Made by a program: the position numbers and the translations under genes. From NCBI GenBank assembly GCA_963770635.1, contig CAVYQI010000004.1:1-64000 (forward strand): DNA of 64,000 nucleotides, written 5' to 3'. The notes under the pieces are model-generated. The model made no database searches and was not told the DNA's origin. It saw nothing but the letters and a program-made list of their open reading frames with translations. This stretch comes from DASZIT01 sp963770635. Lineage in GTDB: Bacteria; Actinomycetota; Acidimicrobiia; Acidimicrobiales; RAAP-2. How positions within the stretch are numbered: position 1 is the first letter of the stretch; every line of letters starts with the position of its first letter. Positions 1-8,637 of the stretch are shown piece after piece.

Positions 1-98
1 CGGCATCGGCAACAGGTCCGCTCACCGCCTCCGTCCTAATCGCGAGCCCAGTTGGGCTGCAACTTCCGCGGCTTCCGTCCGGCCGAGCTCGATGCACC

Positions 99-1349
99 TC
101 ACCGGGGGTCGAGCATGGCCACCAGTTCGACGTGTTCGGTCATCGGAAACAGGTCGAAGCACCGAAGCGACGCCAAGGCCCAGCCGGCGTCGGTCATCAC
201 CCTCAGGTCGCGGGCAAACGACGCCGGGTCACAGGAGACGTAGGCCATCCGCCTCGGAGCCGGCCGCAACCCGGCCAATGCCGCCATTACCCCGCGCCCG
301 GCGCCTTCCCGGGCGGGGTCGAGGACCACCAGATCGGGGTCACCGAGCCCGGACGAGGAGACCATCTCGGCGGTGACGTCGGACCGGGTCACGGTGACCT
401 GGGGTTGACCGTCGGTGTTGCGGGCCGCGTCGGCACACGCCCGACCGCTGCGCTCGATGGCCAACACCGCGCCACTCGGGCCGACGGCGTCAGCGAGCAA
501 CGCGGTGAAGAGCCCGGCCCCGGCATAGAGATCGGCGACCCGCTCCCCCACCTGAGGTTCCAGCCCCTCGAGGACCGTGCGGGCCAGCACAGTGGGGGCG
601 CCGGGGTGCACTTGCCAAAAGACGCCGGCGGACACCTGGTAGCGACGCCCGCGCACATCGAAATTGAGTCGGTGGGGCTCGCGCTCGGTTCTTCCGTTCA
701 CCACTCGTCCGGCGTTGACCGCCGGACGATCGCCGAGACGACGACGCCCGGTGTCGATGGACACCACCGGTTTGCCGCCGTCGGGGGATGTGAGGACCTC
801 CAGGTCCCTCGCCCCGCTCCAGCGCTGCGCCCCCACCCCCACCGCCTCCACCGATGCCGAGGCAATGCGGCAGTGCTCGACCGGTTCGATGTCATGGGAA
901 CGGTGCCGGTGGAGGCCGACCCGCCCCGTCCGGTCGACCGCGAACCGCACCCGGGTACGCCAACCCAGCCCGTCAGGAGCGCCGGGCACCTCCTCGACCA
1001 CCACCGGGCGAACATCTCCGGCCAGTCGCCGCAATTGCTCCGACACCAGCGCCGCCTTCAAGGCCCGCTGGGCCGGCACCGCCACGTGTTGAAAGTCACA
1101 GCCACCGCAACGACCGGGCCCGGCGTGAGGACATGGCGGGGCTACCCGATCGGGCGACGGCTCCAAGATTTCCACCGCGTCGGCCCGGAGAAAGGATGTG
1201 GTCTCCCCGGTCACCCGGGCCATGACGGTTTCATCGGGGAGGGAATGCCGGACGAACACCACCCGGCCATCGGCGGCTCGGGCCACGCATCCCCCGCCGG
1301 CGGCAATCGCGTGGGTACGCAGTTCCATCAGGGCCACGGGGTTGGTCAT
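99..1349 (-). CDS. TrmA/RlmD-family RNA m5U methyltransferase
   Basis: A 416-residue class I SAM-dependent RNA (uracil-C5) methyltransferase that methylates rRNA or tRNA in the cytoplasm. An N-terminal TRAM-like domain (about residues 8-65) is followed by Cys73, Cys81, Cys84 and Cys160, which match the spacing of the 4Fe-4S ligands of E. coli RlmD. The C-terminal catalytic domain shows the family motifs DPAREG and YVSCDP, the latter holding the nucleophilic cysteine. The ATG at 1349 was chosen because GGAAG lies about 10 bases upstream; the frame stays open further upstream but there overlaps the divergent nitroreductase gene. Which RNA is modified cannot be told from sequence. Confidence 0.85.
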   Translation of the reverse strand: MTNPVALMELRTHAIAAGGGCVARAADGRVVFVRHSLPDETVMARVTGETTSFLRADAVEILEPSPDRVAPPCPHAGPGRCGGCDFQHVAVPAQRALKAALVSEQLRRLAGDVRPVVVEEVPGAPDGLGWRTRVRFAVDRTGRVGLHRHRSHDIEPVEHCRIASASVEAVGVGAQRWSGARDLEVLTSPDGGKPVVSIDTGRRRLGDRPAVNAGRVVNGRTEREPHRLNFDVRGRRYQVSAGVFWQVHPGAPTVLARTVLEGLEPQVGERVADLYAGAGLFTALLADAVGPSGAVLAIERSGRACADAARNTDGQPQVTVTRSDVTAEMVSSSGLGDPDLVVLDPAREGAGRGVMAALAGLRPAPRRMAYVSCDPASFARDLRVMTDAGWALASLRCFDLFPMTEHVELVAMLDPR

Positions 1350-1442
1350 AGCACGGGATCTTCCCGACAGACGCGAAGGGGCAAAAGGTAACCTCCGTTC
1401 ATCGAGGCGAGCCGCAGCCAACTTCTGACGAGAGGACAACTC

Positions 1443-2102
1443 ATGGACATCTACGAAGCGCTGTACACCACCCGGGCCATGCGCCGGGTCCGGCCCGATC
1501 CGATACCGCTGCCGGTCCAGGCTCGGATTCTCGATGCCGCCATCCGCGCCCCGTCGGGCGGCAACTCTCAGAACTGGCGGTTCCTGTTGGCCGATGACCC
1601 GGAAGTCATCGGCCAGATCGGCCCCCTCTACCGCCATGCCATCGGCCAGCTCTGGAAGACCGTCTATGCCGACCGACTGGCGGCCGCGGCGGCCGACCCG
1701 GAGTCGGCGGAGAGCATCGAGATGCTCAAGGTGCAACGGTCGGCCCAGTGGCTGGCCGATCACTTCGAGCAGGTCCCGCTGTTTTTGTTCGGGTTCATCC
1801 AGTCCGACCCCACCGGGGGGTCGATCTTCCCGGCCGTCTGGAGCGCGCAACTGGCCGCACGGGCCGAAGGGGTGGGCAGCTCCCTCACCGCCGTGCTCGG
1901 CTTCTTCCATCCGGACGAGACGTTCGAGATCCTCGGTGTGCCCAAGGACAAAGGGTGGGTGATGGCCTGCTGCGTGAGCTTCGGCTACCCGACCGGGCGC
2001 TGGGCCGTCGCCCCCCGCCGACCCGTCGATGAGGTGTCCTACCGCAACCGGTGGGGTTCGTCGGTCGGCTTCGGGGTCGAACAGCCGCTGTGGCGGCCGT
2101 AG
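1443..2102 (+). CDS. Nitroreductase-family FMN oxidoreductase
   Basis: A 219-residue protein of the FMN-dependent nitroreductase family, which uses NAD(P)H to reduce nitro compounds, quinones or flavins. The N-terminus has the usual short helix followed by TTRAMRRV (the FMN phosphate-binding region) and the APSGGNSQNW segment that contacts the flavin in this family. The length is normal. The start is supported by GAGAGGAC just upstream. It is divergent from the RNA methyltransferase, with about 90 bases between the two starts, so both promoters probably lie there. The substrate is unknown. Confidence 0.8.
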   Translation: MDIYEALYTTRAMRRVRPDPIPLPVQARILDAAIRAPSGGNSQNWRFLLADDPEVIGQIGPLYRHAIGQLWKTVYADRLAAAAADPESAESIEMLKVQRSAQWLADHFEQVPLFLFGFIQSDPTGGSIFPAVWSAQLAARAEGVGSSLTAVLGFFHPDETFEILGVPKDKGWVMACCVSFGYPTGRWAVAPRRPVDEVSYRNRWGSSVGFGVEQPLWRP

Positions 2103-2197
2103 AAGAAATCGCGTGGCGACGTCGGCAGAACCCCGGGTCCGATCCGGGTGGATCCGCCACCGCCGGTCGGTGTGTCATGCTCTCGGACGAGATTTGT

Positions 2198-2268
2198 GCG
2201 GGTGTAGCTCAATGGTAGAGCCTCTGCCTTCCAAGCAGATTACGCGGGTTCGATTCCCGTCACCCGCT
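2198..2268 (+). tRNA. tRNA-Gly (anticodon TCC)
   Basis: A cloverleaf folds directly. The acceptor strand GCGGGTG pairs with CACCCGC, the D stem is GCTC/GAGC, and the anticodon stem TCTGC/GCAGA closes the loop CTTCCAA, giving anticodon TCC. The T arm is CGGGT TCGATTC CCGT-type with the invariant TTCGA. The discriminator is T, and the 3' CCA is not encoded. It stands alone between the nitroreductase gene and an F420-type oxidoreductase gene. Confidence 0.95.
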
Positions 2269-2351
2269 CTCCGCGGCTGCCCCCAGCTGCACTCCTAGGC
2301 CGAGGATGGAGGTCTGTGCGGTTGCGCGCCGCCCGGACGTAGCATGCGCCC

Positions 2352-3182
2352 ATGCGCTTCGCGTTCAAGACCTCGCCGCAGAATACGACCTGGCCCGACA
2401 TGCTTGCGGTGTGGAAGGCGGCCGACGACATCGAGCTGTTCGAGGGGGGCTGGACCTTCGACCACTTCTATCCGATCTTTTCCGACAGCACCGGCCCTTG
2501 CCTGGAGGGCTGGATCACCCTGACCGCGCTGGCCCAGGCGACGACCCGCCTGCGCATCGGAACTCTGGTGACCGGCATCCACTATCGCCACCCAGCGATC
2601 CTGGCCAACATGGCGACCACCCTCGACATCGTGTCCGGAGGCCGGCTGGAGCTCGGCATCGGGGCCGGTTGGAACGAGGAGGAGTCGGGGGCCTACGGGA
2701 TCGAGCTGGGCACGCCGGGCCAGCGCAGCGACCGCTTCGAGGAGGCCTGCGAAGTGATCGTCGGGCTCCTCACCCAGGAGACGACGACCTTCAAGGGCCG
2801 CTACTACCAGCTCAGCGAGGCCCGCAACGAGCCCAAGCCGCTTCAGCGCCCCCATCCGCGAATCTGTGTCGGTGGCAGTGGCGAGAAGCGGACGCTCCGC
2901 ACCGCCGCCCGGTTCGCCCAGCACTGGAACTTCGTGGGTGGCACACCGGAGGAGTTCGCCCGCAAGCGCGATGTCCTGCATCAGCACTGCGAGGACCTCG
3001 GCCGCGACCCCACGGAGATTCTCCTTTCCAGTCACGTCATATTCGCCGGGGACGTGAAGGCCACCGCCGAGCAGGCCGCCGCCCTGGCCGAGGTCGGCGC
3101 CGAGCTGGGCATCGTCACTCTCCAACCGCCCCTGGATCCCGGCGTACTCGAGCCGCTGGCCGCCGCCCTGCGTGAGCTGTAA
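2352..3182 (+). CDS. F420-type LLM-family oxidoreductase
   Basis: A 276-residue luciferase-like (TIM barrel) oxidoreductase of the type that uses coenzyme F420 in actinobacteria. Family landmarks are the first beta strand MRFAFKTSP, the strand ending in TFDHF, the RLRIGTLVTGIHYRHPA segment after helix 3, and GGRLELGIGAGWNEEE, which lies in the F420/FMN phosphate-binding region. The start at 2352 places the first barrel strand at residue 2, as is normal. It is one of four such genes in the window. The substrate cannot be inferred. Confidence 0.82.
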   Translation: MRFAFKTSPQNTTWPDMLAVWKAADDIELFEGGWTFDHFYPIFSDSTGPCLEGWITLTALAQATTRLRIGTLVTGIHYRHPAILANMATTLDIVSGGRLELGIGAGWNEEESGAYGIELGTPGQRSDRFEEACEVIVGLLTQETTTFKGRYYQLSEARNEPKPLQRPHPRICVGGSGEKRTLRTAARFAQHWNFVGGTPEEFARKRDVLHQHCEDLGRDPTEILLSSHVIFAGDVKATAEQAAALAEVGAELGIVTLQPPLDPGVLEPLAAALREL

Positions 3183-3244
3183 ACAGACAACCCGCGACTC
3201 CTCGTCCACGCCACCGTTCGCGGTCGACCGTCCATACTTGAACG

Positions 3245-3409
3245 ATGACCCGCCAAACCCCTCGGAGCTTGCTGACCGGGATCGAAGCCGGCCCCGAGAC
3301 CATCCTGGTGCTGTCGGCCATGACCGAGTCTGACGCGGTGGACCGCTCCCCCTACCGGCCGACCCGCATCGTCGACTCGGTGGCCGACCTCATCGCCCAA
3401 CTCGGTTAG
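3245..3409 (+). CDS. Small hypothetical protein (54 aa)
   Basis: A 54-codon frame from ATG at 3245 to TAG at 3407-3409. The product begins MTRQTPRSLLTGIEAGPE and ends VADLIAQLG, with a central AMTESDAVDRSPYRP segment. Codon use is like the neighbours, with G/C at third positions. It has no membrane segment and no motif I recognise. It follows the oxidoreductase gene by 62 bases and its last four bases overlap the end of a convergent small gene. Coding potential is likely but function is unknown. Confidence 0.5.
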   Translation: MTRQTPRSLLTGIEAGPETILVLSAMTESDAVDRSPYRPTRIVDSVADLIAQLG

Positions 3410-3615
3410 CTCGACCCCGGATCCCGGGGCTTCGACAGCACCAGGTAGACGTTGTCATCCACCGCGAAGGTGGTCACCACCCCGAATCCTTCGGCACTGG
3501 CTCGGTCGAGCGCCGACTCCAGATCGGCTCGGGGCTCGGCGTTCACCAGCCGGCCCCCCTGGATCCGGAGGATCCGGTGGGACACCGGCCCAGGGGCAGA
3601 CGATGGCTCAACCAT
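3406..3615 (-). CDS. Small hypothetical protein (69 aa)
   Basis: A 69-residue protein starting MVEPSSAPGPVSHRILRI and ending VYLVLSKPRDPGSS. The pattern of an ILRIQGG strand, a helix rich in Ala/Asp/Glu (ADLESALDRASAEG) and a VVTTFAVDDNVYLVLSK hairpin suggests a compact alpha/beta fold. The ATG overlaps the end of the upstream PIG-L deacetylase gene by eight bases, so translational coupling is likely. I do not recognise the family. Confidence 0.55.
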   Translation of the reverse strand: MVEPSSAPGPVSHRILRIQGGRLVNAEPRADLESALDRASAEGFGVVTTFAVDDNVYLVLSKPRDPGSS

Positions 3616-4417
3616 CCAGCAGGCTCGTCTCTCGTGGCCCCGGATAGGGGTTGGGGGCGGCCGGCCGGGTCCGGATGTACCACTCGTGCCCCCACACCAA
3701 CTCGAAGATCTCGGGAGGCATGGCCAGAAAGAAGCTCTGCTCACTGATCTGGGTGGCGTGGGCCGCCATGGCGTCCCGCTTGGCATCGATCCACTTGGTC
3801 ACGTCGACCTCGGTGGTGATGCGAGCGGAGGGCTCGCCCATCGTCTGCATGTCGGCGGCGGTGTCTTCCGGGATCGACCAACCCTCCTCGGCTCCCTGGC
3901 CGGCCTGCTCGGCCAGGACCTGGAGAAACCCGCGGTCCATGGTGGCCATGAACACCCGCTGGGTGCCGGCCAACTCGGCGGCCCGGACACCCACGGTGTG
4001 CACCTTCACATGATCGGGATGGCCGTATCCGCCGTGCTCGTCGTAGATCACCAGCACGTCGGCGTGCTCCTCGTCGAGGACCTTGGCCAGCCGCCCGGCC
4101 GCCTCATCGACATCGGCGGCGGCAAAGGCGTCGGGGCGCTGGTTGGACTCCTCGCCGGCCATGCCCGAGTCGTGATAGCCGAGGTACGTCTGCCGGGCGA
4201 TCCCGAGGAGCCGGCCCGCCTCGGCCAACTCGACGGTCCGACGGTCGGCCAGCGACTCGCCGTCTTTGAGCATGCCATCGGGGATTTCCCCGAGCTCGCC
4301 GGCGGTGGCGGTGACCAGCACCACCCGGTGCCCGTCGGCAGCCAGTTTCGCCATGGTGCCGCCGGTGGCGATCGCCTCGTCGTCAGGGTGGGCGTGCACG
4401 AACACAACGGTGGACAT
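3608..4417 (-). CDS. PIG-L/LmbE-family zinc deacetylase (MshB/Mca-like)
   Basis: A 269-residue metal-dependent deacetylase of the PIG-L family, which in actinobacteria includes the mycothiol enzymes MshB and Mca. The zinc motif HAHPDDEA lies at residues 8-15 and a second ligand motif GYGHPDH is near residue 140. The family segment YLGYHDSGMAG is present. The start at 4417 gives the usual short lead before HPDDE. It could deacetylate GlcNAc-inositol or cleave mycothiol conjugates; the second copy at 13.6-14.5 kb looks more like true Mca. It overlaps the small gene downstream. Confidence 0.8.
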   Translation of the reverse strand: MSTVVFVHAHPDDEAIATGGTMAKLAADGHRVVLVTATAGELGEIPDGMLKDGESLADRRTVELAEAGRLLGIARQTYLGYHDSGMAGEESNQRPDAFAAADVDEAAGRLAKVLDEEHADVLVIYDEHGGYGHPDHVKVHTVGVRAAELAGTQRVFMATMDRGFLQVLAEQAGQGAEEGWSIPEDTAADMQTMGEPSARITTEVDVTKWIDAKRDAMAAHATQISEQSFFLAMPPEIFELVWGHEWYIRTRPAAPNPYPGPRETSLLDG

Positions 4418-4469
4418 GAGATTGACGTTATCCGGCTCGCCGACCGGCTCGGCCGGGCCCGCCGCCGGC

Positions 4470-4811
4470 TCAGCCGAACGGCAGTTGCGGGGCGTCGGCC
4501 AGTGAGAGGCGGTCGGTGAACTTCCTCTCGGCTCCGGTCGAGCCGGTCGCCCGGCCGGAGACGGCGAAGATCCGGCTGGGTTCGAATGATCGGAGCTTCC
4601 GATCGCCAGGGCGGCCACCCACCACCTCCACCGACTCGGTGCCATTCCGCTGGTTGAGGATGTGGGCCCGGAACTGCCAGGTGGCCCCCCGCAGCTTCAC
4701 TCCGGAGATCATCACCGGATCGCCGGCGTGCAGCCCCTGCCAGGTCGTCGACCGGCGGAGATGGGCGGTCGCGTCAGCGGCGACACGCTTGGCCGAGGGA
4801 CGGCGGGGCAT
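4470..4811 (-). CDS. Conserved-looking hypothetical protein (113 aa)
   Basis: A 113-residue protein starting MPRRPSAKRVAADATAHL. The first 30 residues are basic, and the middle (AGDPVMISGVKLRGATWQF, then VEVVGGRPGDRKLRSF) reads as a small beta barrel. It resembles uncharacterised actinobacterial proteins I remember but cannot name. ATG at 4811 is the only start that avoids running far into the DedA gene region. It lies between the PIG-L gene and the DedA gene on the same strand, with short gaps, so all may be cotranscribed. Confidence 0.6.
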   Translation of the reverse strand: MPRRPSAKRVAADATAHLRRSTTWQGLHAGDPVMISGVKLRGATWQFRAHILNQRNGTESVEVVGGRPGDRKLRSFEPSRIFAVSGRATGSTGAERKFTDRLSLADAPQLPFG

Positions 4812-4900
4812 GCGTCCCGCTACTCGGAATCGCTCGGGAATTCGGCCACGCTCGAAAGCTACCCGACGGCAGTGACCGAGACGTCCATGCCGAGGTGTCC

Positions 4901-5533
4901 TCAGCGCCGGCGATGCGCCGGGCCCGGCCGGCGCTCGCGGCGCACCGCGCGGATCCGGGCGGCGAACATCCCGGCGATGAGGATCACCGCCAGGCCGGCG
5001 GCCACATAGCCGGCGTAGCTGAAGTCCTTCACCACGTGTTGGTAGGTGGCGCCGAGGTTGTACCCGAGACTGACCAACGCCGTCGACCAGATGGCACAGG
5101 CAGCCACCGTGAAGACCGCGAACTTCCCGACGGTCATCTCGCCCAGGCCGGCGGCCACCGACACGAACGACCGGATCAGCGGGATCAGACGGCCGAAGAA
5201 CACGAACGCTTCGCCTCGTCGATCGAGCCACACCTCGGCCCGGTCGAGATCCTTGTGGGTGAGCAGGACGTACTTGCCCAGCCGGTCGACCAGCGGTCGG
5301 CCCCCGAAGTAGCCGATGGAATAGCCGAGGAACGACCCCACCAGTTCGCCGCCGAGGGCGGCCAGGATCACCAGCGCCAGTTGCAGGTGGTGGGGCTCGT
5401 TCGGAACCTGGCCACTGGCCAACACCCCGCCGTAGATCATCGCCAGTTCCGATCCGACCGGAATGAGCATGGTGGACAGCAGGGTCAGGGCGAAGACGGC
5501 CAGATAACCCCAGGTCTGCAGAAAATGCTCCAT
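4901..5533 (-). CDS. DedA-family membrane protein
   Basis: A 210-residue integral membrane protein of the DedA/VTT family, which includes proteins that act in lipid (undecaprenyl phosphate or phosphatidylethanolamine) translocation. Hydrophobic stretches start at about residues 10, 45, 130 and 170. Diagnostic segments are GSFLGYSIGYFGG and FGRLIPLIRSFVSVAAG, the second carrying the conserved GRxxPxxR pattern. The C-terminus is strongly basic (RIRAVRRERRPGPAHRRR). The length fits the family. It is divergent from the hydrolase gene at 5615. Confidence 0.85.
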   Translation of the reverse strand: MEHFLQTWGYLAVFALTLLSTMLIPVGSELAMIYGGVLASGQVPNEPHHLQLALVILAALGGELVGSFLGYSIGYFGGRPLVDRLGKYVLLTHKDLDRAEVWLDRRGEAFVFFGRLIPLIRSFVSVAAGLGEMTVGKFAVFTVAACAIWSTALVSLGYNLGATYQHVVKDFSYAGYVAAGLAVILIAGMFAARIRAVRRERRPGPAHRRR

Positions 5534-5614
5534 GAGCGGGTCAATCTAACCGACCTCGTCCGTGCCGTTGCGGTTGAGCATTCGATGCCGGGCCCCTCCG
5601 GTAACGTCACCCCC

Positions 5615-6499
5615 GTGGACACCACGATTGACCAGCGGGAGCCAATTCGTGGGCAGTGCACCACGCCGGACGGTCTCGAGATCGCCACCTACGACTTCGG
5701 TGGGCAGGGGCCGGACCTGCTGTTGGTCCACGCCACCGGCTTCTGCGCCGGGGTGTTGGCGCCCATGGCCCGTCACCTGGCTGCCAATTTCCACTGCTGG
5801 GGAATCGACCTGCGCGCCCACGGCCGGTCGGACTCCCCCGCCGACGGGGACTTCAGCTGGTCGGGGTTCGCCACCGACGTGCTGGCGGTCATCGATCACC
5901 TCGGGCTCGACCACCCCTACGGATTCGGACATTCGTGTGGCGGGGCCTCGGTGCTGCTGGCCGAGGAGCGCCGCCCGGGTGCCTTCCGCGCCCTCTACTG
6001 CTACGAGCCGGTCGTCTTCGCCGGCCCGCCACCCGAACTCGAAGGCAATCCCATGTCCGACGCCGCCCGCCGGCGTCGGGAGACATTTCCCTCCGCCACC
6101 GACGCCTTTCTCAATTTCTCGTCCAAGCCGCCCTTCGACGACCTCGATCCGGATGCGCTCCAGGCCTACGTCGACTACGGCTTCGAAACCGTGCCGGCGG
6201 CGGAGGGAGGGGACGGAGAGACGATACGGCTGCTCTGTCGCCGGGATGACGAAGCCGAGGTCTATGCCCACGCCAGCTCCCATGATGCGTACTCGCACCT
6301 CGGCGAGATCGGGTGCCCTGTCCGGCTCACGGCCGGTGATCACACCGGGTCCCCCGCCAGCGCCTTTCTCTGGGCCAACGCCGAGCAGATCCAGGCCAGC
6401 AGCGTCGAGGTCATGGACGGAATCGGCCATTTCGGACCGCTGCAACGACCCGACCGGGTGGCCGAATCGATCATCGGGGCGTTCGATCAACGTCAGTGA
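5615..6499 (+). CDS. Alpha/beta hydrolase
   Basis: An alpha/beta-hydrolase-fold enzyme of 294 residues from GTG at 5615; an ATG at 5585 in the same frame is the alternative start. It shows the oxyanion loop HATGFCAG, the nucleophile elbow GHSCGG (Ser), a GDHTGS turn near the expected acid residue and GIGHFGP with the catalytic His near the end. The cap region runs from about residue 125 to 220. It is probably an esterase or hydrolase of small esters; the substrate is unknown. The downstream nuclease gene follows 26 bases later. Confidence 0.78.
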   Translation: MDTTIDQREPIRGQCTTPDGLEIATYDFGGQGPDLLLVHATGFCAGVLAPMARHLAANFHCWGIDLRAHGRSDSPADGDFSWSGFATDVLAVIDHLGLDHPYGFGHSCGGASVLLAEERRPGAFRALYCYEPVVFAGPPPELEGNPMSDAARRRRETFPSATDAFLNFSSKPPFDDLDPDALQAYVDYGFETVPAAEGGDGETIRLLCRRDDEAEVYAHASSHDAYSHLGEIGCPVRLTAGDHTGSPASAFLWANAEQIQASSVEVMDGIGHFGPLQRPDRVAESIIGAFDQRQ

Positions 6500-6525
6500 G
6501 ACACCCGGGTCGTAGTCTGTCATCG

Positions 6526-7350
6526 ATGTCCTTCGAGCTCCCGCGGTCGCTGTCCCCGTCGAAAGTGACGACGTTCCGCCAGTGTGCCCTGGCCTTTCGC
6601 TTCTCCGCCGTCGAACGGCTTCCCGAGCCCCCGACGGTGTGGACGGTCAAGGGAACGCTGGTCCACTCGGCTTTGGAGCGCCTGTTCTGGCGGCATCCCC
6701 AGGGGGAACGGAGCCTGGCCACCGCCTTGGCCGAGTTGGCGTCGGCCTGGGGCGACCTCCAGGTCGACCCGGAGTGGATCGAGCTGGGCCTTCCGGCCGA
6801 TGACACCGACGGGTTCCGAGACGACGCCGAGGAGTTGGTCAAGAACTACTTCCGCCTCGAGGACCCGAACGACGTCACGCCGATCGGCGTCGAAGTCACC
6901 CTCGAGGCTCGGCTCGGCGACCTCCGCCTCCGGGGCATCATCGACCGGCTCGACCTCACCCCCGAGGGCGAGTTGGTGGTCGTCGACTACAAGACCGGGC
7001 GAGCGCCCTCCGTCGCCTTCGAGCAGTCGAAGCTGGTCGGGGTGCACATCTATGCGCTCCTGTGTTCCGAGGTGCTGGGTCGACGTCCGGTCGAGGTGCG
7101 CCTCCTCCACCTGAAGGAGCCGACGGCCATCATCGCCCGACCGACCGAACAGGGGATGGTCGGCCAGCGCCAGAAGGCGCTGGCGGTGTGGTCGGCCATC
7201 GAGCGGGCGTGTACGTCGGAGGATTTCCGGCCGCAGACGGGGCCGCTGTGCAACTTCTGCCGATTCCAGGAATTCTGCCCTGCCTTCGGAGGCAACCCCG
7301 CGGACGCGGCCCCGGCCATGGCCGCGCTCGCGGCTCAGGGGGCGGCGTGA
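6526..7350 (+). CDS. PD-(D/E)XK nuclease-superfamily protein (RecB/Cas4-like)
   Basis: A 274-residue protein resembling the isolated RecB-type nuclease domain. SPSKVTTFRQCALAFRF gives the N-terminal Cys of the iron-sulfur cluster, GTLVHSALERLF is the conserved helix, RGIIDRLDL and VVVDYKTG are the catalytic motifs II and III, and CNFCRFQEFCPAF supplies the C-terminal cysteines. The four Cys suggest a 4Fe-4S cluster as in Cas4/AddB. There is no cas gene nearby, so a general DNA repair role is more likely than CRISPR adaptation. It overlaps the PAP2 gene by one base. Confidence 0.82.
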   Translation: MSFELPRSLSPSKVTTFRQCALAFRFSAVERLPEPPTVWTVKGTLVHSALERLFWRHPQGERSLATALAELASAWGDLQVDPEWIELGLPADDTDGFRDDAEELVKNYFRLEDPNDVTPIGVEVTLEARLGDLRLRGIIDRLDLTPEGELVVVDYKTGRAPSVAFEQSKLVGVHIYALLCSEVLGRRPVEVRLLHLKEPTAIIARPTEQGMVGQRQKALAVWSAIERACTSEDFRPQTGPLCNFCRFQEFCPAFGGNPADAAPAMAALAAQGAA

Positions 7351-7956
7351 TGTCGCAGGACCGGACGGTTCGCCGCGAGTTCAGCGGGGGCCACGCCGAG
7401 CCGGTGGATCCCAGCTCCCTCTCCTTCGGCGATATGGTGCAGATGTTCGATGACCGGGTGGACGCCTGGTTCGAACCCTTGCGGGGCAAGCCGGTTCCCG
7501 ACACGCTGGCCCGGATCGTCTCCGGGCTCGGCGACCATGGCCTGCTCTGGGCCGCCTCCACCGCCTGGCGGGCCCGCCAGCCCGGGTCGCGCCGAAACCG
7601 GGCGGTGCGGGCCCTGGCGGTGGCCGGCGCCGAGTCGAGCGTCGTCAACGCCGCGCTCAAGGCGGTCATCGGGCGCCCACGGCCCGACGGGTCCGATCTG
7701 CGGCTGGGGGACAACATCGTGCCGCTTCGTGAGCCCACCACCAGCAGTTTTCCCAGCGGTCACACCCTGGCCGCCTTCTGCGCCGCCACCGTGCTGTCCG
7801 AACGTGGCGACCCGGGCGGAAACGCTCTGCTCTTCGGCTGCGCCGGGCTCATCGGTGCTGAGCCGGATCCACCTGCGGGCCCACCACGGCTCGGACGTCC
7901 TGGGGGGGATGGCCATCGGCATCGCCCTCGGCGTAGTCGGCCGCCGCCTGGTCTGA
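7350..7956 (+). CDS. PAP2-family phosphatase, frameshifted
   Basis: A PAP2 (type 2 phosphatidic acid phosphatase) protein of about 201 residues. Motif 1 is KAVIGRPRP, motif 2 is PSGHT and motif 3 is SRIHLRAHHGSDVLGG, but motif 3 is read in a different frame from motifs 1-2. Removing one G from the GG at 7854-7855 restores LIVLSRIHLR and a stop at 7954-7956. I take this as a one-base insertion error. The predicted C-terminal membrane helix follows motif 3. It likely dephosphorylates lipid phosphates at the membrane. Confidence 0.72.
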
Positions 7957-8023
7957 CCGGAACCGCCTGGCGTCGGGGTCCGGCCGCCGGAATGGAGTCA
8001 CCCCGGCCGGGGTTGAACTGCCC

Positions 8024-8637
8024 ATGGAGTACTTCTACGCAATTCGCCGTCACCTGGGACTACCGGTGCCCCTTCGCCCGGAACGCCCACGAGCACCTTC
8101 TCGACGGGCTGGCCGCCGGGGCCGACTGGGACATCACCTTCGTCCCCTTCTTCCTCAATCAGACCCATGTCGAAGAGGGCGGCACCCCGTCGTGGGAGGA
8201 CCCGGCCCACACTCCCGATCTGCTGTCGCTGGAGGCCGGGGTCGTGGTCCGTGACCGGTTTCCCGAGCAGTTCGTGGCCGTCCACCGTTCCCTGTTCGCC
8301 GCCCGCCACGACGACGGCGGGGATCTTCGGGACCCGGAGGTGGTCCGGAACGCGCTGACCCGGGCCGGGGCCGACCCCGATGCGGTGCTGGCTGAGGTCG
8401 AATGCCGGTTGGCCCCGGAAGGTGGCACGGTCCGAGCACGAACGGGTGGTCGACGAGCTGGACGTGTTCGGGGTGCCCACCTTCATCCTGGGCGACCGCG
8501 CGGTGTTCGTCCGGATGATGACCCGACCTGAGGGAGACGGCGCCGTGGCCCGGGCCACTATCGACGGGATCCTGGACCAGTTGGTCGAAGGCCACCCGGA
8601 GATCAACGAGTTCAAGCACACCCGCATCGCCCGGTAG
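8024..8637 (+). CDS. DsbA-family thioredoxin-like protein, frameshifted
   Basis: A thioredoxin-fold protein of about 203 residues from the DsbA/2-hydroxychromene-carboxylate isomerase group. The active-site region is WDYRCPFAR, so it keeps the first Cys but has Ala where a resolving Cys would be. The helical insert follows, then FGVPTFI supplies the cis-proline. Two single extra G bases (8026-8027 just after the start ATG, and 8421-8422) split it into three frames; removing them gives one continuous protein. Related actinobacterial proteins use mycothiol as the reductant. The start position depends on the first correction. Confidence 0.65.

Noticed and set aside
4895..5614. A long in-frame extension upstream of the alpha/beta hydrolase
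   Set aside because: It is antisense to the DedA gene, whose membrane and GRxxPxxR motifs are clear.
6526..7350. Cas4-like nuclease as part of a CRISPR system
   Set aside because: No repeats or other cas genes occur nearby; RecB-like family members act elsewhere.
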